Shown one piece after another: positions 1 to 6,259 of a DNA stretch of 7,798 bases (the stretch's first letter is position 1; the number at the start of each line of letters is the position of its first letter). The notes under the pieces are model-generated. The model ran no database searches. It saw only the letters and a list, made by a program, of their open reading frames with translations, and had not been told where the DNA came from. The DNA comes from an uncultured Pseudomonadota bacterium (GTDB lineage: Bacteria; Myxococcota_A; Polyangia; HGW-17), in NCBI GenBank assembly GCA_938004375.1, contig CALKWH010000309.1:1-7798 (forward strand). Reading direction: 5' to 3'. The translations under genes and the position numbers were made by a program.

Positions 1-46
1 AGATCGTATTCGGTGACTGGAGTTCAGACGTGTGCTCTTCCGATCT
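1..46 (+). other. Illumina adapter contamination (not genomic)
   Basis: Bases 13-46 are identical to the 34-base Illumina TruSeq read-2/index adapter, from GTGACTGGAG to CTTCCGATCT. Bases 1-4 (AGAT) match the end of the P7 flow-cell sequence and bases 5-12 (CGTATTCG) sit exactly where an 8-base i7 index belongs. The order P7 end, index, adapter, insert is what a read running through the end of a short insert gives after reverse complementing. Genomic DNA therefore begins at about base 47. Open reading frames that enter this stretch give the well-known artefact peptides TGVQTCALPI and VLFRS and should not be used as protein starts. The identification rests on recall of the adapter sequence; no search was run. 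Confidence 0.97.
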
Positions 47-688
47 GGGGACTCCCTGGACGGTTACGTGGCCCGGCTGACGGGCCACTCCAACCGCTTC
101 GGCTCGGACTTCGACACCATCACCGACCACCTCGCCCAGGGCATCGCGCCGGCCTTCATCGTCTACTCCCACCTGGCCCCCGCGAACCTCGAACTGGGGA
201 TCGGAATGGCATTTTTACTCATCGCCTCCGGCAGCATCCGTCACGCGCGCAACACGGCGGTCTCCTTCGAGTTCAAGTTCTGCTGGAAGGGCCTCCCACG
301 GCCCATCGCGGCCATGCTGATCTTCTCGCTGTACAACTCCCGGCTGGTCTGGCAGCTTCCCGAGGCCCACTGGTGGCTCGCCGGCATCACGGCGGCCATC
401 GCCGCCGGCCTGCTCACCGACTTCCCGTTCGTCAGCCACCACGGCCGGCGTCTGCAGCGGTGGGTGGTGGCCGTCGTGCTGTTCGCCTACGTCGCCACGA
501 TCGTCCAGGCGCTCTTCTACCGCCGCTTCGTATGGGAGTTTCTCTTCCTGAGCATGGCCGTCTACGTCTTCCTGGGGTGGATCATCATGCACCCGGAGGA
601 GCGCGCTGAGTTCCGGGCCGCGGTCCGCCGCTGGCGCGACCAGCTCGAGGATCGCGGGACGACCCCGGACGACAAGGAGCCACGATGA
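47..688 (+). CDS. CDP-alcohol phosphatidyltransferase, PssA-like (5' truncated)
   Basis: This membrane enzyme transfers a phosphatidyl group from a CDP-lipid to an alcohol in phospholipid head-group synthesis at the inner membrane. The family signature DxxDGxxAR-x8-GxxxDxxxD is complete: the Asp codons start at 50, 59, 113 and 125, DG is at 59-64, AR at 71-76 and Gly at 101. These Asp residues bind metal and CDP and activate the alcohol. About five or six hydrophobic segments follow (around 130-180, 190-240, 300-360, 375-440, 465-525 and 535-590). The stretch just after the motif (HLAQGIAPAF) and a later GLPRPIAA resemble phosphatidylserine synthase more than PgsA, but the substrate is inferred. 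The N-terminus is missing because the contig starts in adapter: the GTG at 32 that opens this frame is adapter sequence, and the first genomic codon is GGG at 47. The tail is polar and charged. The stop overlaps the next start by 4 bp (ATGA), suggesting translational coupling. Confidence 0.9.
   Translation, partial: GDSLDGYVARLTGHSNRFGSDFDTITDHLAQGIAPAFIVYSHLAPANLELGIGMAFLLIASGSIRHARNTAVSFEFKFCWKGLPRPIAAMLIFSLYNSRLVWQLPEAHWWLAGITAAIAAGLLTDFPFVSHHGRRLQRWVVAVVLFAYVATIVQALFYRRFVWEFLFLSMAVYVFLGWIIMHPEERAEFRAAVRRWRDQLEDRGTTPDDKEPR
674..679 (+). promoter_or_regulatory. Shine-Dalgarno site of the metallophosphoesterase gene
   Basis: AAGGAG lies inside the 3' end of the phosphatidyltransferase gene, five bases before the ATG at 685. 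It supports that ATG as the true start and the coupled reading of both genes. Confidence 0.75.
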
Positions 689-1590
689 CGGACACGCTGC
701 TGGCCGCCCACCTCACCGACATCCATTACCCCGTCCCGTCCTCGTTCCAACTGAGGGACCTGCTCAGCAAGCGCATCACCGGCGCGGTGAACCTGCTGGT
801 CTCCTCCCGGCGGGCCTTCCGGCCCCACCTGCTCAAGAGCCTGCTGGGACATCTGAGGGAGCTCGGCGTGTCCCATCTGCTGATCACCGGGGATCTGGTG
901 AACCTGGCCTACGCCGAGGAGTACCTGCGCCTGCGCACCCACCTGGAGGAGAGCGGCTTCTCACCGGGGCAGGTCTCCATGGTCCCGGGGAACCACGACG
1001 CCTACCTCCCGTCTTCCATGGCCCAGGAGACCTTCTGGGAGAACCTCGGACCCTACGCCTGGGCCGCGGGACCGACGGACTATCCGACGGTCCGCACGTT
1101 CGGAGGGCTCGAGATCATCGGCGTCTCCACCGCCCTCCCGACCGCCCTGGGCATGGCCTACGGCGAGGTTGGCCAAGACCAACTCGCCCGCCTCGAGGAG
1201 CTCCTGCGGCGCAAGACCGGCCGCTTCCGCGTGATTCTCATCCATCACCCGCCGACCCCCGGAGCCGACACCTGGCACGACGGGCTCGTGGACGGCGCCC
1301 AGTTGCGCCGCCTCTTCTGGAAACACGGGGCGGACCTGATCCTGCACGGCCACGAGCACTACGACTCCGAGACCCGCCTCCCCGGTCCCGGGGGATCCAC
1401 CATCCCCGTGCTGGGCACCGGCTGCGCCATCCTCGACGATCCACGTCCGGCCCTCCGGGCCCGCGCCCGGCTCCTGCGCTTCGGACCCGGGGGCCTCGAG
1501 CGGCAGTGGCTGATCGTGCACGACGCCGCCTCCGGGCACTGGCGACCCCCCGCCGGATCCCCGATCCCGGAATCTCCCACCGGCGTATGA
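685..1590 (+). CDS. Calcineurin-like metallophosphoesterase
   Basis: A 301-residue soluble phosphoesterase of the calcineurin-like (MPP) superfamily, which hydrolyses phosphomono- or diesters at a dinuclear metal centre. All five metal-binding blocks are visible in order: DxH (D12, H14), GD (G69-D70, in ITGDLVN), GNHD (G102-D105), the pair H187-H188 in IHHPP, and GHxH (G222, H223, H225). The length and block spacing fit the Icc/CpdA-type branch, but the substrate cannot be read from the sequence. No signal peptide or membrane segment is seen, so it is probably cytoplasmic. The ATG has a strong ribosome site and overlaps the upstream stop. Its place directly after a CDP-alcohol phosphatidyltransferase makes a phospholipid-linked phosphatase role possible, for example removing phosphate from a phosphorylated head group. 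Cyclic-nucleotide phosphodiesterase or another nucleotide-type hydrolase is the alternative. Confidence 0.93.
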   Translation: MTDTLLAAHLTDIHYPVPSSFQLRDLLSKRITGAVNLLVSSRRAFRPHLLKSLLGHLRELGVSHLLITGDLVNLAYAEEYLRLRTHLEESGFSPGQVSMVPGNHDAYLPSSMAQETFWENLGPYAWAAGPTDYPTVRTFGGLEIIGVSTALPTALGMAYGEVGQDQLARLEELLRRKTGRFRVILIHHPPTPGADTWHDGLVDGAQLRRLFWKHGADLILHGHEHYDSETRLPGPGGSTIPVLGTGCAILDDPRPALRARARLLRFGPGGLERQWLIVHDAASGHWRPPAGSPIPESPTGV

Positions 1591-1593
1591 GAG

Positions 1594-3867
1594 ATGCGAA
1601 AAAAAATACCCTGGATCATCATGGGTCTTCTATGGCTGCTGCTCGCGGCCGGCCTGGTCCTGGGCGGGCTGCACGTCCACCGGGACCGGCAACGGCGCGA
1701 CCGGCTCGGGGCCTCCCTCGCCGCCGCCCACGGTGACGGCGTCCCCCTGGCCGATCCCCGGCGCCTCGCCGAAGCCGGCGCCGCCTGCGAGCGCGCCGCC
1801 CGCGACAACCCGTCCGACCCCGCGATCTGGTCCGTATGGGCGCTGGTGCAGGCCCGGGGCGTGTTGTGGTTGGGACACGACACCGCCCCCTGGAATCGCA
1901 GCATGCGGGTGGCCTCCGAGCTGGTCGGCGCCGACCCGGGGGGCGTCGATTCGGGCACCCGGGTCCGGCTGGCGGCCGCCCGCATCCTTTCGCGGACTGC
2001 CACCGCCGAAACCCGCGCCGAGTTGACCGAGAACCTGTACGACGCGCTCTCGCAGTGGGACTTCCGTCCCCAATCGGCCATCCTCCGCAACGCGGCGCTG
2101 TGGGCGGCCGTGGCTGCAGGACAAGCCCCGTGGGTCGAGGCACGCCTGCCCGGCCCGGAGGACCCCCAGGACTGGCCCCTGCTGCTGGACTGGCACCTCT
2201 CGCGGGAGAGCCACGAAGCCGCCGGCGCCTTGCTCGACCGGTGGGAGCGGCGCGAACCCGACCACCCGCTGCCTCCCCTGCTGCGCGCCTGGATCGCCTG
2301 CCGCTCCGGTGCCCTGGCCGGAAAATCCCCGCCGGAACCAGGGAGCGCCCCGGATGTCGCCGCGACGGCCGTCGAGGCGCCCGTCCTGCGGGCCTGGCGC
2401 CACCTGACCCGCGCCTGCGTCCTCGCCGCCGATCCCGGCACCGGAAAGGGCGCCGATCCGGATCAGGTGGTCGCCGAGTTGGAGAAGGTCCCCCTTATAC
2501 CCCACGACGCCATCTACTTCGGGGTGATGCGCCTCGCCCAGGGTGCCGCTGGCCAATTCCCCGCCGGCCGGGAGCTCTTCTCCCAGGTGCGCAAGGAGTT
2601 CACCGCGCGCCGCGGTCCGTCTGACGCGCGCCTCGACCAGCTCGACGCCCTGGAACACCTCCTGCGACTCGATCCCGAAAAAGCCTTCGCGTTCCATTCC
2701 CGCCAGGGGGCCAGCAGCCGGGGACCTTGGGCCGTGTGGGCCGCCCTGCTCACGGACCGCAAGGTCCAGGCGCGGTCCTGGGTCCGGCCCGGTGACTTCC
2801 CCTTGCCGGACTTCGCCTTCCTCGAGGATCCCACGGAGGAGGAGCTCACGCGCCTGGAGCGACAGTCCGGACCACCGCCCACGGACCTGTGGTGGTCCGC
2901 ACTCTGGGCCCTGGAGGCGGTGGACTCCCTGTCCCGGTTCGAATGGGGGACCCTCGCCCACGAGCAGCGCCTGGAGGCGATCCGCACGAGGTTGGCCGGG
3001 CTGCCCGAGGACTCGCCGCTGGTCTCCCGGCTGGCCGCGCGCCTGGCCCTCGAGCAGGACCGCTCGGCCGAAGTCGCGCGCCATCTGGCCAGGCTGTGCG
3101 GCGACGAGCTCGCCAGGGTCGGGGACAATCCGGGGCCCTGCCGGTCGCTGCGGGGACCCCTCAAGGATGTCGAACTCGTGGCGCGCTTCTTGACCGCCGA
3201 GGAGGACCGGCCCATCGACTACCCGGTCGTCCTGGAGCGGCTCGACCGGCTCCTCCCGATGCTGACCGCGCCCGGACGGCCCGAGCAGGTCGCCCTCTTC
3301 TGGCGGCTGAGACATCTGCGGATGCAGTTGAGGGCCCAGCCCGGACAGGGTCGCCTCGTCGAGGAGAAGCTCGGGACCGTGGTGATCCCGCCGACCCTGC
3401 ATGACCAAGAGGTGTTGACCGAGGCCGCCCTGCTCCATCTGTATCTGGGGAAACGGGAGGCGGCCAACGCGCTGCTCGCACGTCTGAAGTCCGCCTCGGT
3501 GCGGGAAATCCGGCGCCTGGCCCATCACGCCCTCCAATTGCAGGATCCCGGCCTGGCGCTGACGCAACTGACCCCCGCCCTTGGCCGCCCGGATCTCTCC
3601 CCCCGGGTGAGACAGACCCTGCGCGTCCTGCGGGCCCAGGCCGGCCTGATGCGACGCCAGGACGTGACCGCCGAGCTCGAGGAGCTCTTCCGGCTGGATC
3701 CCTGTCCGGAGATGGCCGAGGCCACCATCCGGGCCTACCTCACCCGGGGCCGCCGCGCCGACTGCGCCCGGCTGCGCGAGCTCCTCGCCGCCTTCGCCGG
3801 CGAGACCCCCTCGTTCAAGGGACCGGCGGCCGAGATCGATCTCTTCTGCCCGACCCCCGCGCCCTGA
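1594..3867 (+). CDS. Membrane-anchored helical-repeat (TPR-like) protein, function unknown
   Basis: I do not recognise a named family. The 757-residue product begins MRKK, then has one strongly hydrophobic segment (about residues 6-26) without a clear signal-peptidase site, so it reads as an N-terminal membrane anchor. The anchor is followed by a very basic stretch (HVHRDRQRRDR), so charge does not settle which side the body lies on. The remainder is rich in Ala, Leu, Arg and Glu in amphipathic helical pairs of TPR style, for example around residues 58-90, 195-235 and 600-710, which suggests a protein-binding solenoid. Eight cysteines are present. The gene starts 3 bp after the phosphoesterase stop and has no good ribosome site, so it is probably translated by coupling. 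An 8-A run lies just after the start codon, and an ATG at 1587 overlaps the upstream stop but is out of frame. The antisense strand is also open over most of this gene, which I attribute to GC-rich codon use. Confidence 0.82.
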   Translation: MRKKIPWIIMGLLWLLLAAGLVLGGLHVHRDRQRRDRLGASLAAAHGDGVPLADPRRLAEAGAACERAARDNPSDPAIWSVWALVQARGVLWLGHDTAPWNRSMRVASELVGADPGGVDSGTRVRLAAARILSRTATAETRAELTENLYDALSQWDFRPQSAILRNAALWAAVAAGQAPWVEARLPGPEDPQDWPLLLDWHLSRESHEAAGALLDRWERREPDHPLPPLLRAWIACRSGALAGKSPPEPGSAPDVAATAVEAPVLRAWRHLTRACVLAADPGTGKGADPDQVVAELEKVPLIPHDAIYFGVMRLAQGAAGQFPAGRELFSQVRKEFTARRGPSDARLDQLDALEHLLRLDPEKAFAFHSRQGASSRGPWAVWAALLTDRKVQARSWVRPGDFPLPDFAFLEDPTEEELTRLERQSGPPPTDLWWSALWALEAVDSLSRFEWGTLAHEQRLEAIRTRLAGLPEDSPLVSRLAARLALEQDRSAEVARHLARLCGDELARVGDNPGPCRSLRGPLKDVELVARFLTAEEDRPIDYPVVLERLDRLLPMLTAPGRPEQVALFWRLRHLRMQLRAQPGQGRLVEEKLGTVVIPPTLHDQEVLTEAALLHLYLGKREAANALLARLKSASVREIRRLAHHALQLQDPGLALTQLTPALGRPDLSPRVRQTLRVLRAQAGLMRRQDVTAELEELFRLDPCPEMAEATIRAYLTRGRRADCARLRELLAAFAGETPSFKGPAAEIDLFCPTPAP
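1599..1606 (+). repeat. A8 homopolymer at the start of the 757-residue gene
   Basis: Eight adenines cover codons 2-5 (Arg-Lys-Lys-Ile) in otherwise GC-rich DNA. Removing one A would put the upstream ATG at 1587, which overlaps the phosphoesterase stop, in frame with the gene (MRDAKKIPW instead of MRKKIPW), and would put the ATG at 1594 out of frame. The tract is thus both a possible slippage site and a place where a base-count error would alter the annotated start. Confidence 0.7.
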
Positions 3868-3875
3868 AAATCCAC

Positions 3876-3904
3876 TTGAAACCGGCCCCCGGATCGTGTA
3901 GGAA
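3876..3904 (+). promoter_or_regulatory. Candidate promoter for the acyl-CoA synthetase gene
   Basis: TTGAAA (3876-3881) resembles a -35 box. After 17 bases comes TAGGAA (3899-3904), a weak -10 match. Initiation would fall near 3911 and give a leader of about 75 bases. A second possible -10, TACAAT (3944-3949), is closer to consensus but lacks a good -35 partner at normal spacing, so it may be used with an activator or not at all. Confidence 0.4.
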
Positions 3905-3920
3905 CGGTGCGGCAATCGTG
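3893..3920 (+). repeat. Tandem ATCGTG elements upstream of the acyl-CoA synthetase gene
   Basis: ATCGTG occurs at 3893-3898 and again at 3915-3920, with starts 22 bp apart, which is about two helical turns. The longer form GGCAATCGTG (3911-3920) recurs exactly at 7120-7129 in front of the POTRA gene. The spacing and the intergenic position suggest a binding site, but this is inference. Confidence 0.4.
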
Positions 3921-3925
3921 AAAAA

Positions 3926-3939
3926 CCTTGGGAACAAGG
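3926..3939 (+). promoter_or_regulatory. Small inverted repeat in the leader of the acyl-CoA synthetase gene
   Basis: CCTTG (3926-3930) and CAAGG (3935-3939) form a perfect 5-bp hairpin with the GNRA-type loop GGAA. The same ACAAGGT word returns at 3970-3976, where its AAGG (3972-3975) is the only plausible ribosome site, nine bases before the ATG at 3985. CCTTG could therefore pair with either copy. It may instead be a protein-binding site if transcription starts downstream of it. Confidence 0.35.
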
Positions 3940-3984
3940 TCAGTACAATTTTCAGTAACCTCTCTCGAAACAAGGTATGGTGCC

Positions 3985-5670
3985 ATGACTGAGTTCAACT
4001 ACGAAACCGAGTGGAAGTCGCACAACCCGTGGTCCTTCATCCCCGAGAAACTCAACATCGGGTACGCCTCCTCCGACGCCGTCTGCGACCGGGGCCTCGG
4101 AGACCGGGCCGCCATTTACTGGGAGAACAGCAAGGGCGAGAAGCGCAAGCTCACGTATGACGACCTGCGCCGCCAGACCAACAGGTTCGCCAACGTGCTC
4201 ACCAAACTGGGCTTCGGCCGCGGCGACGTCCTGCTGCTGCGCGTGGGCAACCAGGTCGAGTTCTACGTCTGCGCCCTGGCCGCCACCAAGTGCGGCGGTA
4301 TCTTCATCCCCTCCTCGACGATGTTCCGAGAGAAGGACATCCTGTACCGCTGCAACGACGCGAAGGTGAAGATCATCGTCACCACGCCGCAGTTGGTGGA
4401 CGTGGTCGATGCCATCCGGGACGAGGCGAAGACCCTCGAGCACGTGGTCGTGTTCGACTACCTCGGTGAGACCACCACCGACCCCCGCCACGTCAAATAC
4501 GACGTCGAGATGGCCGCCGCCTCCGACGAGTTCAAATCCGCCGACACGAACAACGGCGACGTGGCCTTCATCGCCTACACCTCCGGCACCACCGGCGATC
4601 CCAAGGGCGTCGTCCACTACCACCGCTACGGCCTGGCCTACGAGTACCTGGCCCGCTACTGGTACCACTACGACACCCCCGACACCATCGCCTGCCCGGC
4701 CGAGGTCGGCTGGCTGCTGCCGGTGTCGTCCTCCTTCCTGTTCGCCCTGCACCGTGGCATGAGCATCGTGCTTTATCACGAGCTCGGCGCCTTCAGCCCC
4801 GAGAAGTGGTTCGAACTGTTCGCCACCTACGGCGTCTCGGTGTTCATCGGGACCCCGACGATGTACCGCATGCTGCTCAAGGTCGCCGACGCCGAGAAGC
4901 GCTTCGATCTGTCCAAGTGGCGCGAGGGCGTGAGCGCCGGCGAACCCCTGACCCCGGACACCATGGAGCAGGTGAAGAGCCGCTTCAACATCAGCATCCG
5001 CGACGGCATCGGCATGAGCGAGTGCATGGTGTACGCCCACAACTGCATCGGCATGCCCGTCTACCCGGGCTCCTGCGGCCGCCCCGGCCCGGGCATCGTC
5101 ATCAACCTGATGGAGACCCCGGACGAGGACGACGAGGGCGCCGCCAAGCTCGTGCCCGTGAAGAAGGGCGAGCCCGGCGTGCTGTGCGTGAAGATCGACT
5201 CCCACCCCGGCATGATGAAGGAGTACCTGAACAAGCCCGAGGCCACGGCCGAGGTCTTCCGCGACGGCTGGTTCTACACCGGCGACGTGCTGCGCGAGGA
5301 CGAGCAGGGATATTTCTGGTTCATCGGCCGCGCCGACGACGTCATCAAGGCCTCCGGCTACCGCATCAGCCCGTTCGACGTGGAGAGCGCGCTCATGAGC
5401 CACCCGGCCGTGTTCGAGGCCGCCGCCGTGGAGAGCCCGGACCCCCTGCGCGACAAGGTCGTCAAGGCCTTCATCGTGCTGCGCCCGGGTTACACGGAGA
5501 CGCCGGAACTGACCAAGGAGCTGCAGGATCACGTGAAGAACGTGGCCGCCCCCTACAAATACCCGCGCAAGGTGCAGTACGTCAAGGAACTGCCCAAGAC
5601 CCAGTCCGGCAAGGTCAAGCGCAAGCAGCTGCGCCGCATGGAGTTCGAGGGCACCCCGTACCAGGTCTGA
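3985..5670 (+). CDS. AMP-forming acyl-CoA synthetase (benzoate/medium-chain acid ligase-like)
   Basis: A 561-residue cytoplasmic enzyme of the ANL superfamily that activates a carboxylic acid with ATP to the acyl-adenylate and then forms the CoA thioester, releasing AMP and PPi. Visible blocks are the phosphate loop YTSGTTGDPKG (198-208), SAGEP (317-321), GIGMSE (341-346), YTGD (431-434), the hinge and GRADDVIKASGYRI (448-461), and the C-terminal PKTQSGK with the expected catalytic K543. Length and motif spacing are normal for the medium-chain/benzoate-type branch; the acid used cannot be determined here. The ATG at 3985 is chosen over the open frame reaching back to TTG at 3928 because family-like sequence begins at MTEFNYETEW and AAGG lies nine bases upstream. 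Codon choice is strongly restricted to C/G-ending codons, more so than in the 757-residue gene, suggesting high expression. Flanking promoter-like regions and unrelated neighbours point to a stand-alone transcription unit. Confidence 0.95.
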   Translation: MTEFNYETEWKSHNPWSFIPEKLNIGYASSDAVCDRGLGDRAAIYWENSKGEKRKLTYDDLRRQTNRFANVLTKLGFGRGDVLLLRVGNQVEFYVCALAATKCGGIFIPSSTMFREKDILYRCNDAKVKIIVTTPQLVDVVDAIRDEAKTLEHVVVFDYLGETTTDPRHVKYDVEMAAASDEFKSADTNNGDVAFIAYTSGTTGDPKGVVHYHRYGLAYEYLARYWYHYDTPDTIACPAEVGWLLPVSSSFLFALHRGMSIVLYHELGAFSPEKWFELFATYGVSVFIGTPTMYRMLLKVADAEKRFDLSKWREGVSAGEPLTPDTMEQVKSRFNISIRDGIGMSECMVYAHNCIGMPVYPGSCGRPGPGIVINLMETPDEDDEGAAKLVPVKKGEPGVLCVKIDSHPGMMKEYLNKPEATAEVFRDGWFYTGDVLREDEQGYFWFIGRADDVIKASGYRISPFDVESALMSHPAVFEAAAVESPDPLRDKVVKAFIVLRPGYTETPELTKELQDHVKNVAAPYKYPRKVQYVKELPKTQSGKVKRKQLRRMEFEGTPYQV

Positions 5671-5676
5671 CGCCGC

Positions 5677-5707
5677 TTGACTTTTGACGGTCGCGCCAGC
5701 ATATTGC
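5677..5707 (+). promoter_or_regulatory. Candidate promoter for the small membrane-protein gene
   Basis: TTGACT (5677-5682) and, seven bases on, TTGACG (5684-5689) are both -35-like. TATTGC (5702-5707) is a possible -10. The first pairing has a 19-bp spacer and the second only 12, so the first is preferred. Transcription would begin at or within a base or two of the ATG at 5714, which would make the mRNA leaderless. No Shine-Dalgarno sequence is visible before that ATG. Confidence 0.45.
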
Positions 5708-5713
5708 TGTGCC

Positions 5714-6205
5714 ATGAACCGTTCCCGCCGCTGGTTCCTCTGGAGCTCGTTCTTCCTCACCGCCAACGTGCTGTTCTTCCCCGTGGCCTTCCTGTCCACG
5801 CAATACTGGATGAAGACCGTCCCCGTCACCCAGGTGCTGCTGGGCGCGGCCCTCGCCTCGGTCGCCTTCTCGGCCGTGGTCGCCTCGCACAAGTACCGTG
5901 CCCTCCGCCCAAAACGCGCGCGTCTGGAGTTCATCCGGTTCGACCGGCCCGCCCAGCGCCTGCTCGAGAAGGAGCTCACCCGGCTGGGCTACCGGGTGTC
6001 CGGGACCGAGGGGGTCTTCATCGCCGGGTTCCGCGCCGATTATTATCTCGCGCCCGAGATCCGCGTGACCTGGGATGACACCGCCTGTGAGCTCGAGGGC
6101 CCGGCCTTCTACGTGGTCAAGCTCGAGAAACGCCACCGCCGCGCCCTCAAACGACTGGATCGCAAAATCCGTCAAATGACCGATGGCCAAGCCCCCTCCG
6201 CCTGA
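5714..6205 (+). CDS. Small membrane protein with two N-terminal transmembrane segments, function unknown
   Basis: I do not recognise this 163-residue protein. It begins MNRSRR, then has two hydrophobic segments (about residues 7-27 and 36-58) joined by a short loop. By the positive-inside rule both ends would face the cytoplasm. A soluble C-terminal domain of about 100 residues follows, with alternating strand-like and helical stretches (for example AGFRADYYLAPEIRVTW and FYVVKLEKRHRRALKRLDRK), ending very basic. The ATG at 5714 is the first in frame close to family-like sequence; an earlier TTG at 5684 would overlap the promoter-like region. It lies between the acyl-CoA synthetase and the pilin gene (54 bp gap) on the same strand. 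A link to the pilus genes is possible but nothing in the sequence shows it. The reading frame, codon use and membrane pattern support a real gene. Confidence 0.78.
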   Translation: MNRSRRWFLWSSFFLTANVLFFPVAFLSTQYWMKTVPVTQVLLGAALASVAFSAVVASHKYRALRPKRARLEFIRFDRPAQRLLEKELTRLGYRVSGTEGVFIAGFRADYYLAPEIRVTWDDTACELEGPAFYVVKLEKRHRRALKRLDRKIRQMTDGQAPSA

Positions 6206-6246
6206 GGTACACCAGAAGTGTCACAGAGGTTCCTTCCCCCGCTGTG

Positions 6247-6255
6247 AAAGGAGAT
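6247..6255 (+). promoter_or_regulatory. Strong Shine-Dalgarno site of the pilin gene
   Basis: AAAGGAGAT contains a near-perfect anti-16S match, with AGGAG six bases before the ATG at 6260. It is the best ribosome site in the window and fits a structural subunit made in many copies. I saw no clear promoter in the 54-bp gap, so the pilin may be read from the promoter at 5677-5707. Confidence 0.8.
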
Positions 6256-6259
6256 CCCC

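Noticed and set aside
13..609. Frame starting TGVQTCALPI, 198 codons
   Set aside because: It begins in the Illumina adapter and continues in a wrong frame through the phosphatidyltransferase gene; the peptide is a classic artefact.
3882..3892. CCGG-CCC-CCGG hairpin after the 757-residue gene, as a terminator
   Set aside because: The stem is only 4 bp with a 3-base loop and no T-run follows; it falls in the spacer of the proposed promoter.
1630..3915. Antisense open frame of 761 codons opposite the helical-repeat gene
   Set aside because: It is a shadow frame caused by GC-rich codon use; it has no recognisable domain or membrane segment and is rich in Gly, Pro, Arg and Gln as expected for reversed codons. 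The + strand protein has a clear anchor and operon context.
4806..5687. Second + frame of 293 codons inside the acyl-CoA synthetase
   Set aside because: It is Arg/His/Gly/Pro-rich shadow sequence of a strongly biased gene with no independent start signal.
3952..5979. Antisense open frame of 675 codons opposite the acyl-CoA synthetase
   Set aside because: The + strand holds a complete enzyme with all motifs; the reverse translation is low-complexity (Val, Gly, Ala, His, Asp) and crosses two genes.
6209..6221. ACAC/GTGT inverted repeat before the pilin gene
   Set aside because: Arms of 4 bp with no promoter nearby are expected by chance.
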